DNA of 21,557 bases from Planctomycetota bacterium (GTDB lineage: Bacteria > Planctomycetota > Phycisphaerae > Sedimentisphaerales > Anaerohalosphaeraceae), in the NCBI GenBank assembly GCA_030637065.1, contig DAOVVQ010000022.1, positions 1-21,557 on the forward strand, read 5' to 3'. How positions within the stretch are numbered: the first letter of the stretch is position 1; each line of letters begins with the position of its first letter. Under the pieces are notes generated by a model. The model was given only the letters and a program-made list of their open reading frames with translations, was not told the DNA's origin and did not search any database. Below, one piece after another: positions 7,624-16,266 of the stretch. A program made the position numbers and the translations under genes.

Positions 7624-7651
7624 TTGAATGCAGAGCCGTTGTGATTATACT
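7624..7651 (+). promoter_or_regulatory. Probable promoter of the small basic protein gene
   Basis: TTGAAT (7624-7629), 16 bases, TATACT (7646-7651). Transcription would start near 7658, leaving a leader of about 80 bases before the ATG at 7741. Confidence 0.45.
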
Positions 7652-7740
7652 ATGTTGCTGTGGAAATTGAGGTTGAGAAATCGAAATACATGGCGAGTTG
7701 TACCGGACCTTTATTTACGTAATAAGTGGAAGAAGCCTTC

Positions 7741-8175
7741 ATGTCAAAAGCAAAGCGGTTGAAGAAAAAGCGGGATTTGCGAAAAAAGGCCAATATTCGG
7801 GAAATGGCCATGAAAAGGCAAATGAAATCGACACTCGGGACTGACAAAATGGCAGACGAAATGATACGCAATCATCAGGGTATACTTCAAAATATCGAGT
7901 TTGCCATAGTCTCCTGCCGCCGCAACAACAATAAAATAGACGACTATGTTATAGCAGGCACCTTGAAGGCGGCGATTCATTCAGAGGAGCCAACAGGTGA
8001 ACTATCTGCGGAACTGAAACGAGATTTGGATGATATTCGTCAAACGCGCAGCGACATCGCCGACGATCTCTGGCGAGACGGTCTTCGCACTATCCTCCAG
8101 TCCGTACACCTTCATTCCAATCTGCGACCAGGTTCCAGAGACTATATCGATTTCGTTTCGCAATTTATTGTTTAA
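7741..8175 (+). CDS. Small protein with strongly basic N-terminus, unknown function
   Basis: The product has 144 residues and no recognised domain. The first 35 residues are dense in Lys and Arg (KAKRLKKKRDLRKK and on), predicted helical and able to bind nucleic acid or ribosomes; this is an inference from charge only. The rest is mixed helical, with one Cys, and ends FVSQFIV. The ATG at 7741 is chosen because GGAAGAAG lies about five bases upstream; a GTG five codons earlier is less likely. It has its own promoter candidate and stands alone between the transporter unit and the polysaccharide locus. Its codon use is more A-rich than that of its neighbours, which may hint at a different origin or just the Lys content. 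Confidence 0.7.
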   Translation: MSKAKRLKKKRDLRKKANIREMAMKRQMKSTLGTDKMADEMIRNHQGILQNIEFAIVSCRRNNNKIDDYVIAGTLKAAIHSEEPTGELSAELKRDLDDIRQTRSDIADDLWRDGLRTILQSVHLHSNLRPGSRDYIDFVSQFIV

Positions 8176-8176
8176 G

Positions 8177-8234
8177 CGGGTCTATCTGCGGGACTTGCAG
8201 AAGTTTTTTGCTTGACGGCAGTTCCCCGAGTCGG
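8177..8234. repeat. Dispersed repeat, copy 2 (partner at 1402-1457)
   Basis: It begins two bases after the stop of the small basic protein gene and matches copy 1 over about 57 bases, with an identical 20-base core starting GGACTTGCAG. Unlike copy 1 it is not followed by the hairpin array. Confidence 0.8.
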
Positions 8235-8435
8235 CGGCGCCTGCAACTCCTCCAGCCCCTTGGTCCCCTTTTTCCTGAAATAAAACCTGTAATCCAGGCG
8301 TCAGGACCATTATAATGACAGATGGCGTTCAGCACCGCGCGGATAGGCCTGCGCAACCCAATTTCGCCCGATTTCCATCTTGTATTCTGATTGCAGGTAG
8401 GAGGATCGTAATAATTATTCTTTGTAGAGTAAGCT

Positions 8436-10433
8436 ATGAAACCGCTGCGAATAAGAAGCATACTGCACACATTGACGCTTTTGCTGTTGCTGTCTGCGGG
8501 GGCATATTCGGCGGATTACTACGTACGCCCCAGCGGCAACGCTTTGAACCCCGGTACGAAAACCAGGCCCTTTAAGACGTTGCAGAGGGCGGCTAACATT
8601 CTCAAACCCGGCGATTGCTGTTATGTTGGGGCTGGGACTTACCGCGAGACGGTTCGTATAAGTCAATCCGGGCTCAAGGGCAGGCCCATTCGATTCATTG
8701 CCGATGGCGAGGGCAGGGTAATACTCGACGGCAGCGATGTGCTCGATCTTGACTGGTCCATCCACAAGGGCAATATCTACAAGGCCCAATGCCCGAAAAA
8801 CGTCGTCCAGTTGTTCGCAGATGGCAAGATGTTAGTCGAGGCCCGCTGGCCGAATATGAAATTTCCAGGCCAGCTCTGGTCGAAGGACAAATGGGCCACC
8901 TCCGGACCCGGTAGCAAACACGGAACGATGGTCGACGCCGACCTGGCTAAGACGAATATCGACTGGACGGGTGCGACGGCTGTGCTGAACGTGGCACATC
9001 AGTTCTTCACCTGGACGCGAACCGTCAACTCGCACCGGGCGGGCGGCGACACATTTACATATAAGGCCGACCTGTCGGATTTCTCCTGGCGAAAGGGCAA
9101 ACACTGGGAGACCAACGAGGTCTGGGAAGATGACTGCTACATCCTGTTTGGCAAGCTCGAAGCATTGGACAGCCCCGGCGAATGGTTTTACGACCGCGAC
9201 GAACAAATGCTCTACCTCTGGCCGGCGGAAAGCGGCGACCCGTCGAACCATACCATAAAGGCCAAACAGCGAAACTTCGCCTTTGAGATCGATGACGCCG
9301 ATTGCATCGAGATCGACGGCTTTCATCTGTTTGCTGCATCCTTTAATCTCAAAGACTGCAACCGATGTATCGTCGAGAACTGCCGCCTGCTGTATCCCTG
9401 TTACGGACGCCGGGCCAAGGAGAGTGGCGAGGGCGATGAGAACACCTCTGCAACCGTCACCGGCGACAATAACATTATCCGCAACAGCAGTTTCGCCTAT
9501 GGCTCGCAAACGGGCTTGTACGTCAAAGGCGGCGGCAATATTATCGAGAATAACATCATCCACGATTTCAGTTGGCTCGTCTCGCTGGAGCATGTGGCCC
9601 TTCGCGTGGTAAACGGCAGCGATTCACTCACTTCAAAGGGCAATATCGTCCGCCGCAACACGGTCTTTAACTGCGGCAGCCCGGTCCTCCAGTTCAAGGG
9701 TCCCAACAATATCGTCGAGTATAACCATGTTCGCGACGGTCTTCTCGGTCGCAGCGGCGGAAGTAAGGACGGTTCGCTCGTCTATACCATCTCGCCCGAA
9801 TGTGCCGGCAGTGTCATCCGTTATAACTGGGTCCACGGGGCTCTGCCGCCGATCGACCAGTCGGCGCCGTGGGGCGGCGGGATCGGTATTCGCGGCGACG
9901 ACAGGACGCGGGGGCTGACCGTCCATCATAATGTCGTCTTCAAATGCGGAGGCGCAGGCATCATCGTCAAGGGCGATTATAACAATGTCTATAACAACAC
10001 CGTCTTCGATATCGGCAGGGCGGGCAACCCCGTCGGAAACTATATCCAGCTTGCTGCGGGCCCGGAACCGATTAAACCCCATCACAGCGGGCTTGACGAA
10101 TATCCGCCATTAGAGCGGGAAAACACGAACAGCACGATATTCAATAACGCTGCGATTACGCTGACCGGCGGCTGGAAGGGCGATGAGTTCCCCGAGGGCG
10201 AAAACGTATCGAACAATTACCGCGACAAACAATTAGGGCTAAGGGACATCGAGCGTATGGATTTCAGGCCCGGGGCCGATTCCAGGCTCGTCGACGCAGG
10301 CAAAATTATCCCCGGCATTACCGACGGCTTTAAGGGCAAGGCGCCCGATATCGGGGCATACGAATTTACGGGTGCATTCTGGAAGGCCGGTGCAAACTGG
10401 GCCGAAGACGACAAGTTTTGGAGTTTAGACTGA
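8436..10433 (+). CDS. Secreted right-handed beta-helix protein, putative polysaccharide lyase or glycosidase
   Basis: The 665-residue product starts with a signal peptide (MKPLRIRSIL, a Leu-rich core, likely cut after AYS near residue 25). Next comes DYYVRPSGNALNPGT, then PFKTLQRAANILKPGD and GTYRETV, the usual opening of DUF1565-type beta-helix enzymes. Residues about 100-285 form an inserted domain (NIYKAQCPKNV, GEWFYDRDEQMLYLWP), as in some beta-helix glycosidases. From about 290 to 550 there are many short turns of the form N-x-I-x-x-N (NNIIRNSSF, NIIENNIIHDF, NIVEYNHVRDG, NNVYNNTVFDI), typical of parallel beta-helix coils. The end, APDIGAYEF, is common in this group. A stop codon lies in frame just before the ATG. 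AGGAGG at 8399-8404 is too far upstream to serve this start. The two sulfatases that follow suggest a sulfated polysaccharide substrate; the bond cleaved cannot be told. Confidence 0.87.
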   Translation: MKPLRIRSILHTLTLLLLLSAGAYSADYYVRPSGNALNPGTKTRPFKTLQRAANILKPGDCCYVGAGTYRETVRISQSGLKGRPIRFIADGEGRVILDGSDVLDLDWSIHKGNIYKAQCPKNVVQLFADGKMLVEARWPNMKFPGQLWSKDKWATSGPGSKHGTMVDADLAKTNIDWTGATAVLNVAHQFFTWTRTVNSHRAGGDTFTYKADLSDFSWRKGKHWETNEVWEDDCYILFGKLEALDSPGEWFYDRDEQMLYLWPAESGDPSNHTIKAKQRNFAFEIDDADCIEIDGFHLFAASFNLKDCNRCIVENCRLLYPCYGRRAKESGEGDENTSATVTGDNNIIRNSSFAYGSQTGLYVKGGGNIIENNIIHDFSWLVSLEHVALRVVNGSDSLTSKGNIVRRNTVFNCGSPVLQFKGPNNIVEYNHVRDGLLGRSGGSKDGSLVYTISPECAGSVIRYNWVHGALPPIDQSAPWGGGIGIRGDDRTRGLTVHHNVVFKCGGAGIIVKGDYNNVYNNTVFDIGRAGNPVGNYIQLAAGPEPIKPHHSGLDEYPPLERENTNSTIFNNAAITLTGGWKGDEFPEGENVSNNYRDKQLGLRDIERMDFRPGADSRLVDAGKIIPGITDGFKGKAPDIGAYEFTGAFWKAGANWAEDDKFWSLD

Positions 10434-10462
10434 TAACTCATTTATATAACAGGAGGTATATC

Positions 10463-12082
10463 TTGGCTGGAAAAATAAGCAGACGCAGGTTCTTGAATCT
10501 GACAGCGACGGGCATTGCGGCAACAACGGTTTCTCTGATGACGACGACGCAAACCGTTGCCGCAAAAAAAGACAAGCGTCCGAACATCATCCTGATCATG
10601 GTTGACGATATGGGTTTTTCCGATGTCGGCTGTTACGGCGGCGAGATACTAACGCCCAACATCGACCGGCTCGCGAAAAACGGTATGCGTTTTACGCAGT
10701 TTTACAATAACGCCAAGTGCGCTCCGACGAGGGCGTCGCTCCTGACCGGTCTGTATTCCCAGCAGGTCAAGGTCGCCGGCGAAGGTAATAGCAAGGAAAC
10801 GAACTGCGTTACGATCGCCGAGGTCCTCGATGCCGCCGGCTACCGCACGCTCATGGCGGGCAAATGGCACCGGCCCGGAATGCCGGTCGAGCGGGGTTTC
10901 GACCGCCACTTCGGTCTGCTCGACGGGGCGTGTAATTTCTTCAACCCCGGCCATGCCCGACCCGGCGAAAAGGAGCCTGCGAGAAAATTCGCCGATCAGG
11001 AGCACCGCTGGGCGATCGAGGACAAGGTCTATCAGCCCTACACACCGCCCGAAAAGGACTTCTACACCACCGACGCCTTCACCGATTATGCCATCGGGTA
11101 CCTCGACGAATACAAGAACGAGGATAAGCCGTTCTTCCTCTACATGGCCTATAACGCCCCGCACTATCCGATGCACGCCTGGCCGGAGGATATCGCCAAA
11201 TATCGCGGCAAGTACATGGTCGGCTGGGAGAAGATCAGAAAGCAGCGTTTCAAACGGCAGCAGAAGATGGGCCTGATCAACAAGGCCTGCAAAATCTCAC
11301 CCGCCAACGACGGAGCGCCCGCCTGGAAAGATGTCGAGGACAAGGACGCGTGGGACCTGAAGATGGCCGTCTATGCGGCGATGGTTGACCGCGTGGACCA
11401 GAATATCGGTCGCCTGCTCGATAAGGTTCGCCGGCTCGGGGAAGAGGATAATACGCTGGTTATGTTCCTTTCCGATAACGGCGGCTCGTCCGAATCGTAC
11501 CATGTAAACCCCGAAGTTCCGCCGGGAAAGATGGAGGGTTTTCACACCGTCGACCTGCCGTGGGGCAACGCCAGCAACACGCCGTTTCGCAAGTTCAAGG
11601 GCTGGGACCACGAGGGTGGGATCTCGACGCCGCTGATCGCACACTGGCCTAAGCGGATCAAACCGGGGCAGATCACGCACCAGACCGGCCACATGATCGA
11701 TCTTATGAGCACATGCCTGGCTGTGGGCGGCGCACGCTATCCGAAATACTATCAGGACCGAAAGATTTGCAAGACGCCGGGCAAGAGCCTTGTCCCGATC
11801 TTTAACGGCAGAATCCGCAAGGGCCATGATGCGATCTTCTGGCAGCACCAAAAGAGCAAGGCTGTTCGCCAGGGCAAATACAAAATCGTCACCGTCGGCG
11901 ACGAGCCCTGGCATCTCTACGATATGGACGTCGACCGCACGGAGCTTAACGACCTCTCGCAGGCTCAGCCCGAGCGGGTAAAGAGCATGGTTGCGATGTG
12001 GGACCGATGGGCCAAACGAGTCGGGTTCGAGCAACCCGCCCCTAAGAAAAAAAAGACAAAGCAAAACAAAACCGATATATAA
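10463..12082 (+). CDS. Sulfatase, Cys-type (family S1), Tat-exported, TTG start
   Basis: Sulfatases hydrolyse sulfate esters with a formylglycine made from Cys or Ser. The 539-residue product shows CAPTR (Cys86 to Arg90) as the modification site, MVDDMGFSDVG (Asp48 and Asp49, calcium ligands), AGKWH (Lys134, His136), NAPHYP (His234) and SDNGG (Asp338, Asn339). All expected active-site residues are present. The N-terminus SRRRFLNL followed by an Ala/Thr-rich stretch is a twin-arginine signal. AGGAGG at 10451-10456, six bases before TTG 10463, sets a TTG start and puts the Tat motif at residues 6-13. The tail is Lys-rich. The gene follows the beta-helix gene by 29 bases and is probably in the same operon. 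The enzyme likely acts on the same sulfated glycan. A maturase is needed but is not in the window. Confidence 0.94.
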   Translation: MAGKISRRRFLNLTATGIAATTVSLMTTTQTVAAKKDKRPNIILIMVDDMGFSDVGCYGGEILTPNIDRLAKNGMRFTQFYNNAKCAPTRASLLTGLYSQQVKVAGEGNSKETNCVTIAEVLDAAGYRTLMAGKWHRPGMPVERGFDRHFGLLDGACNFFNPGHARPGEKEPARKFADQEHRWAIEDKVYQPYTPPEKDFYTTDAFTDYAIGYLDEYKNEDKPFFLYMAYNAPHYPMHAWPEDIAKYRGKYMVGWEKIRKQRFKRQQKMGLINKACKISPANDGAPAWKDVEDKDAWDLKMAVYAAMVDRVDQNIGRLLDKVRRLGEEDNTLVMFLSDNGGSSESYHVNPEVPPGKMEGFHTVDLPWGNASNTPFRKFKGWDHEGGISTPLIAHWPKRIKPGQITHQTGHMIDLMSTCLAVGGARYPKYYQDRKICKTPGKSLVPIFNGRIRKGHDAIFWQHQKSKAVRQGKYKIVTVGDEPWHLYDMDVDRTELNDLSQAQPERVKSMVAMWDRWAKRVGFEQPAPKKKKTKQNKTDI

Positions 12083-12097
12083 GAGAGGAAGGAATTT

Positions 12098-13531
12098 ATG
12101 GAAACTCGAAGGCAATTTCTAAAGACGATCAGCATGACAGCCGGCGTTTTGGCCCTGGCCCCTTTATCGGGCATCGCGGCGAGGAAAAAGCAGGATCAGC
12201 CGAATTTCCTGTTTATCATCGGCGATGACTGCACGCACCGGGATATCGGCTGTTACGGCGGCCAGGCCCACACGCCCAATATTGACAGGCTGGCAAAACA
12301 GGGCATGCGTTTTAAGCAATGCTTCCAGGCCGCCCCGATGTGCTCGCCCACCCGCCACAACATCTACACCGGTCTCTACCCGGTCAAAAGCGGAGCCTAT
12401 CCCAACCACACCTTCGCCAAAGAGGGCACAAAGAGCATCGTCCATTATTTAGAGCCCTTAGGCTATCGCGTAGCCATTAGCGGCAAGAGGCACATCGGCC
12501 CAGCCGAGGTATTCCCCTTCGAATCTCTGGCTGGCACGAAGAATCCCGATTTCGACGCGATCGACGAGTTTATCACGTCCGCCCGCCTCGACAAGACGCC
12601 GTTTTGCCTCTTTGCCTGCTCGAACGAGCCGCACAGCCCGTGGAACAAGGGCGATTCGTCCCGCTACGACCCGGCGAAGATCAAGCTGCCGCTGTACTTC
12701 GTCGATACCGAACGAACACGATCCGACATGGCTGACTATCTCGCCGAAATCACCTATCTCGACAGCCAGGTCGGCGAGGCAATGGCGCTGCTCGATAAGC
12801 ACGACATCGCCGACAACACGCTGATCATCTTTACCAGCGAGCAGGGTTCGAGCTTCCCGTTCGGCAAATGGACCTGTTACGACACCGGTCTTCAGACGGC
12901 GTTTATCGCCCGCTGGCCCGGCAAAATAAAAGCGGGCTCGGTCAGCAATGCGATGATCGAATACGTCGACGTCACCCCGACCTTTGTCGATGCAGCCGGC
13001 GGCAAACCTGCTTCGGTCCTCGACGGCAAGAGCCTCGCGGGCGTCCTTACCGGCAAGGCCAAAGAGCACAAAGAGTTCGTATTCGGCCTGCACACCACGC
13101 GCGGCATCATCAACGGCTCGGACCATTTCGGCATCCGCATGGTCCGATCGAAGCGATTTGCATTCATCCTCAACCTGTCACCGGAAATAACCTTCCAGAA
13201 TGCCGCTACAAAGGATCCCATCTTCGAATCGTGGAAAGAAAAGGCCAAAACCGACCCCGACGCAGCCGAAAAAGTCCGCCGATATCACCACCGACCGGCT
13301 GAGGAACTCTACGACATAGTAAACGACCCCTACGAATGGAACAATCTCGCCGACAATCCCGAATATGCAAAGGTCAAAGCACAGCTCAAAAAGCAGCTCA
13401 GCGCATGGATGAAAGACCAGGGCGACAAGGGACAGCAAACGGAACTGGAAGCACACGAGCACCAGAACAAGGGCAGAAGCAAAACGCCGGAACCATCGAC
13501 AAAAAAGAAGGGCGGACGCAAAAAGAAATAA
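12098..13531 (+). CDS. Second sulfatase, Cys-type (family S1), resembling N-sulfoglucosamine sulfohydrolase
   Basis: The 477-residue product begins with TRRQFLKT and a hydrophobic stretch, a Tat-like signal. IIGDDCTHRDIGCYGG gives the metal ligands Asp43 and Asp44; CSPTR (Cys82 to Arg86) is the formylglycine site. SGKRHIG (residues 128-134) and NEPHSPW (His179) supply further active-site positions. The usual S-D-N/H-G metal motif reads TSEQGSSFPFGKW here (Glu248, Gln249), an Asp to Glu and Asn/His to Gln change. The SFPFGKW context resembles the heparan N-sulfatase branch of family S1. AGGAAGGA lies just before the ATG; the gene starts 15 bases after the first sulfatase. The end is a Lys-rich tail (TKKKGGRKKK). 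It converges on the ABC operon with only 29 bases between stops and no obvious terminator. Confidence 0.92.
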   Translation: METRRQFLKTISMTAGVLALAPLSGIAARKKQDQPNFLFIIGDDCTHRDIGCYGGQAHTPNIDRLAKQGMRFKQCFQAAPMCSPTRHNIYTGLYPVKSGAYPNHTFAKEGTKSIVHYLEPLGYRVAISGKRHIGPAEVFPFESLAGTKNPDFDAIDEFITSARLDKTPFCLFACSNEPHSPWNKGDSSRYDPAKIKLPLYFVDTERTRSDMADYLAEITYLDSQVGEAMALLDKHDIADNTLIIFTSEQGSSFPFGKWTCYDTGLQTAFIARWPGKIKAGSVSNAMIEYVDVTPTFVDAAGGKPASVLDGKSLAGVLTGKAKEHKEFVFGLHTTRGIINGSDHFGIRMVRSKRFAFILNLSPEITFQNAATKDPIFESWKEKAKTDPDAAEKVRRYHHRPAEELYDIVNDPYEWNNLADNPEYAKVKAQLKKQLSAWMKDQGDKGQQTELEAHEHQNKGRSKTPEPSTKKKGGRKKK

Positions 13532-13560
13532 CCGCGATGTAGTGGAAGATTAAAGCTGCT

Positions 13561-14628
13561 CTACGCGCCGAGGACGTGGACTTTTTCGGGTCTGAGTATG
13601 ACGCCGAGTTCGCTGCTGTTGTCGGCTTTCAGCTCGGTAAAGGCCGCATGTGTCATGTGCGCTACCAGCTTGAATTGTCCGTTAAGCTCGACCCTTATGT
13701 AATCTCCGCAGTCGCGCCAGTGCTCGACCCGGCTGGAGAAATGGTTCCTTTGGTCGCCGTTGGGCCGATCTAAGGGCACCACTAACACGTCCTCGGGCCG
13801 GATCATAAATTCGACCTTATCGCCGAGGTCGCCGCTTGAGTCGGGCAGACACAAACTAATCCCATCGACCACCGCCTCTGGCATCCCGTCGGCATCCTTA
13901 CGGGCGATCTCGCCGAAGAAAATATTCTCACACCGCATAAAACGTGCCACGAATTCATTGCCCGGTCTGCGAAGCAACTCGCCGAGAGCGCCGACCTGCT
14001 GCAAAGTACCGCCATCGAGAATCGCCGCGCGATCGGCGACGGAAAATGCCTCCTGCAAATTGTGGCTGACGTGGATGGTGGTAAGGCCAAGCTGTTCATG
14101 CACCCGGCAAAGCAAAGCACACACCTCCTGCCGCGTGCATTCGTCGAGCGCACATACCGGCTCATCCAAGAGCAGCACCTTCGGCTCCAGGGTCAGCGCC
14201 CGGGCGAGAGCCGTCCTTTGTTTTTCTCCGCCGCTAAGACCTGCAATGCCTCGCTTCAGGAGATGCCGGATACCTAACATATCCGCCGTTTCGGTAACTT
14301 TTCTCGCAACCTCCTTTTGCCCGATGCTACGCGTCCGCAGACCGAACGCTATATTTTCCCGAACCGACAAATGCCCGAACAGGGCATAATCCTGCGGCAC
14401 ATACCCGATACCCCGCAAACGCGGCTCCAGCGTGGTAATGTCGCGGTCGTCGATGAAAACCTGCCCGGAAGAAGCCCGCTTAAGACCGCACAGGCACTCT
14501 AAGAAAATCGTCTTGCCCGAGCCCGGAGGGCCCAACAAAACGAAATACTGACCCGCCGCCACCTCAAGGTCCAACTGCCTCAGCCGGAAATCGCCGACAC
14601 CGTACGAAAGCTTCTTCGCCCTTATCAC
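13561..14628 (-). CDS. ModC-like ABC transporter ATP-binding protein with TOBE domain
   Basis: This is the ATPase of the oxyanion importer encoded by this operon. The 355-residue product starts at a GTG whose last two bases form the stop of the upstream permease gene (GTGA overlap), a sign of coupled translation; a longer reading frame upstream is antisense-like junk. Motifs: Walker A GPPGSGKT (residues 33-40), Q-loop VPQDYALFGHLSV (about 77-89), signature LSGGE (131-135), Walker B VLLLDEP (151-157) and the switch His in VSHNLQEAF (His189). The last 130 residues form a TOBE-type regulatory or ligand-binding region (MIRPEDVLVV ... GVILRPEKVHVLGA). The length matches ModC/WtpC/CysA-type subunits. 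It is the last gene of the operon. Confidence 0.93.
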   Translation of the reverse strand: MIRAKKLSYGVGDFRLRQLDLEVAAGQYFVLLGPPGSGKTIFLECLCGLKRASSGQVFIDDRDITTLEPRLRGIGYVPQDYALFGHLSVRENIAFGLRTRSIGQKEVARKVTETADMLGIRHLLKRGIAGLSGGEKQRTALARALTLEPKVLLLDEPVCALDECTRQEVCALLCRVHEQLGLTTIHVSHNLQEAFSVADRAAILDGGTLQQVGALGELLRRPGNEFVARFMRCENIFFGEIARKDADGMPEAVVDGISLCLPDSSGDLGDKVEFMIRPEDVLVVPLDRPNGDQRNHFSSRVEHWRDCGDYIRVELNGQFKLVAHMTHAAFTELKADNSSELGVILRPEKVHVLGA

Positions 14629-15449
14629 AGCTTCACCCCCCTGCCATGACCGATGACGCGGATCATTATCAGTGCGATTATCGCCACAAAAACCAGCAGC
14701 AGCGCCACCGCCAGCGCAACTTCCAGGTTGCCAACCGACGTCTCTAAGAAGATCGTCGTGCTCAAAACTTCCGTCCGCCCACGAAACGACCCGACAAAGA
14801 TCAGCAGCGGACCGAACAAACCCAGTGCTCTGGCCCACGTCAATATGCCTCCGGCGATTATGCCGTTTTTCGCCAACGGAAGCGACACTCGCCGGAAACT
14901 GCCCCAGTGGCTGCAGCCAAGGGTCATCGCCACATTTTCATAACGCCGGTCGACCTCATCGAACGCCGTCCTCGCCGAGCGAATGGCAAAACTGGCTGAG
15001 ACAAGGAACTGACAGAGCACGATCCCCTTGGGCTGAAAGACAAACTCCCACCCAAGACTGTCCTCTATCCACCTGCCCGGAGAGGTCTGCGAAAAGAACA
15101 CCAGCAGAGTAAGGCCGGCGACAAGCGGGGGGAAAACGATCGGCAAATCGACAATCGCATCGACCAGCACCTTGCCGGGAAAGTCGTAACGGCTGAGGGC
15201 ATAGCCCATCGGGATCGCAAAAAGCAGGGACAGAAGGGTCGTTAAAACGCTGGTCCAGAGACTCATCCAAAGCGCATGCCGGATAAACGGCGACGTTAGA
15301 ACTTCCGTAACCGCCTCTTTGTCAATATAGAAGATGTCCGCGGCTATCAGCGAGACGATGAACGTAACGAACACTGCGACAAAAAACAAACCGCCCGCCG
15401 CAAACACTCGCCCTCGCCACCCCATAACCGCCGAATTGGATTTCGTCAT
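14625..15449 (-). CDS. ModB/WtpB-like ABC transporter permease
   Basis: The inner-membrane channel subunit of a molybdate/tungstate/sulfate-type importer. The 274-residue product shows about six hydrophobic helices (near 17-40, 58-82, 98-118, 145-158, 195-218 and 243-264). It carries the cytoplasmic EAA-type loop, AFDEVDRRYENVAMTLG with G at residue 178, which docks on the ATPase. DLPIVFPPLVAGL is a stretch typical of ModB and CysT/W permeases. The ATG at 15449 has AAGGGG 13 bases upstream, a little far. Its stop overlaps the ATPase start. It begins 61 bases after the third solute-binding gene. The family is secure; the transported ion is not shown by sequence. Confidence 0.93.
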   Translation of the reverse strand: MTKSNSAVMGWRGRVFAAGGLFFVAVFVTFIVSLIAADIFYIDKEAVTEVLTSPFIRHALWMSLWTSVLTTLLSLLFAIPMGYALSRYDFPGKVLVDAIVDLPIVFPPLVAGLTLLVFFSQTSPGRWIEDSLGWEFVFQPKGIVLCQFLVSASFAIRSARTAFDEVDRRYENVAMTLGCSHWGSFRRVSLPLAKNGIIAGGILTWARALGLFGPLLIFVGSFRGRTEVLSTTIFLETSVGNLEVALAVALLLVFVAIIALIMIRVIGHGRGVKL

Positions 15450-15510
15450 CAGCTTGATAAATCCCCTTGGCCATGCTTACTATGATTATGACCGCCGTCG
15501 CCGACGCAGC

Positions 15511-16266
15511 TTAATTCTCAGGGACGATCCATCCGAATTCCTTGTAGAACTGCCGCGAATCCGCTGTGGCAAGGAAGTCCATGAACTTTATCGCTTCTTC
15601 ACGATTCTTCGCGAACGAAAGCAGTCCCACACCGGTCCCTCTCAGAACCTGCTGCTCGGCTGGAAGTTCGATAACCTCGATGCGGCCGGGCTCTAAGTGC
15701 CCGAATGACCCCCATCCGAACGCCGCGTCGACTTTACCTTCCGCGATCACCTCGACAATAGACACGCAGCCGTTGGCGTAGTAGCCAATGTTCTGCTGAA
15801 TCTTGTCCACCAGCATAAGCCGCCCGCAAACGTCTTCCCACAGACCCTTGAGGCAATCGATCACCGAAACCGCCAGCTTAACGCCTGGCTTGGCCATGTC
15901 CTCGATGCTATGGATATTCGCCGGGTTGCCGGCAGGAACAACAATAGCCGAACTGCGATAGCCGATCGTACGCCGCTGTCCGCGTTCCACGATCTTTCGT
16001 ATCTCACCGTCGTCGAGCAGGTACTCAGCCCCCGCGATCGCAAGGTCATGAATGCCCGCGTCGGAGATCTCTAACAAAAAGTCGTCGCCGCCCGTCTCGC
16101 CCGTTGCCTCTTGGGCCTCGGGTTTGGCACAATGACGGCTGCAAACGCTGATCTCGATCTTAACGCCGGTCTTTTCCTCGTACAACTTCGCAGCCTTTTC
16201 CAAAGGGGCCGCACAAGCCTTCGCACTGAAAATACTTACAGCGCCCTTACCGCCGTTCTCACTCAT
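15511..16266 (-). CDS. ModA-like solute-binding protein without export signal, Cys-rich
   Basis: The 251-residue product aligns with ModA-type binding proteins over its length: AVSIFSAKACAAPLEKAAKLYEE at the start, AIVVPAGNPANIHSIEDM in the middle, KVDAAFGWGSF, LLSFAKNREEAIKFMDFL and FGWIVPEN near the end. Unlike the other two binding proteins of the operon it has no signal peptide or lipobox: the domain begins at residue 9. The ATG is fixed by an ATGA overlap with the upstream TauE/SafE stop, so a missed N-terminus is unlikely. Six cysteines are present (18, 42, 46, 138, 147, 167), with CSRHC forming a CxxxC pair where a ligand loop is expected. It may be a cytoplasmic sensor or carrier of the imported ion; a leaderless export route cannot be excluded. 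Confidence 0.87.
   Translation of the reverse strand: MSENGGKGAVSIFSAKACAAPLEKAAKLYEEKTGVKIEISVCSRHCAKPEAQEATGETGGDDFLLEISDAGIHDLAIAGAEYLLDDGEIRKIVERGQRRTIGYRSSAIVVPAGNPANIHSIEDMAKPGVKLAVSVIDCLKGLWEDVCGRLMLVDKIQQNIGYYANGCVSIVEVIAEGKVDAAFGWGSFGHLEPGRIEVIELPAEQQVLRGTGVGLLSFAKNREEAIKFMDFLATADSRQFYKEFGWIVPEN

Noticed and set aside
10649..12115. Antisense open frames of 175 and 272 codons over the first sulfatase
   Set aside because: Shadows of the sulfatase frame in GC-rich codons; no motifs.
14629..14838. N-terminal extension of the ModC-like ATPase
   Set aside because: It lies wholly inside the permease gene and has no domain; the GTGA overlap gives the natural start.
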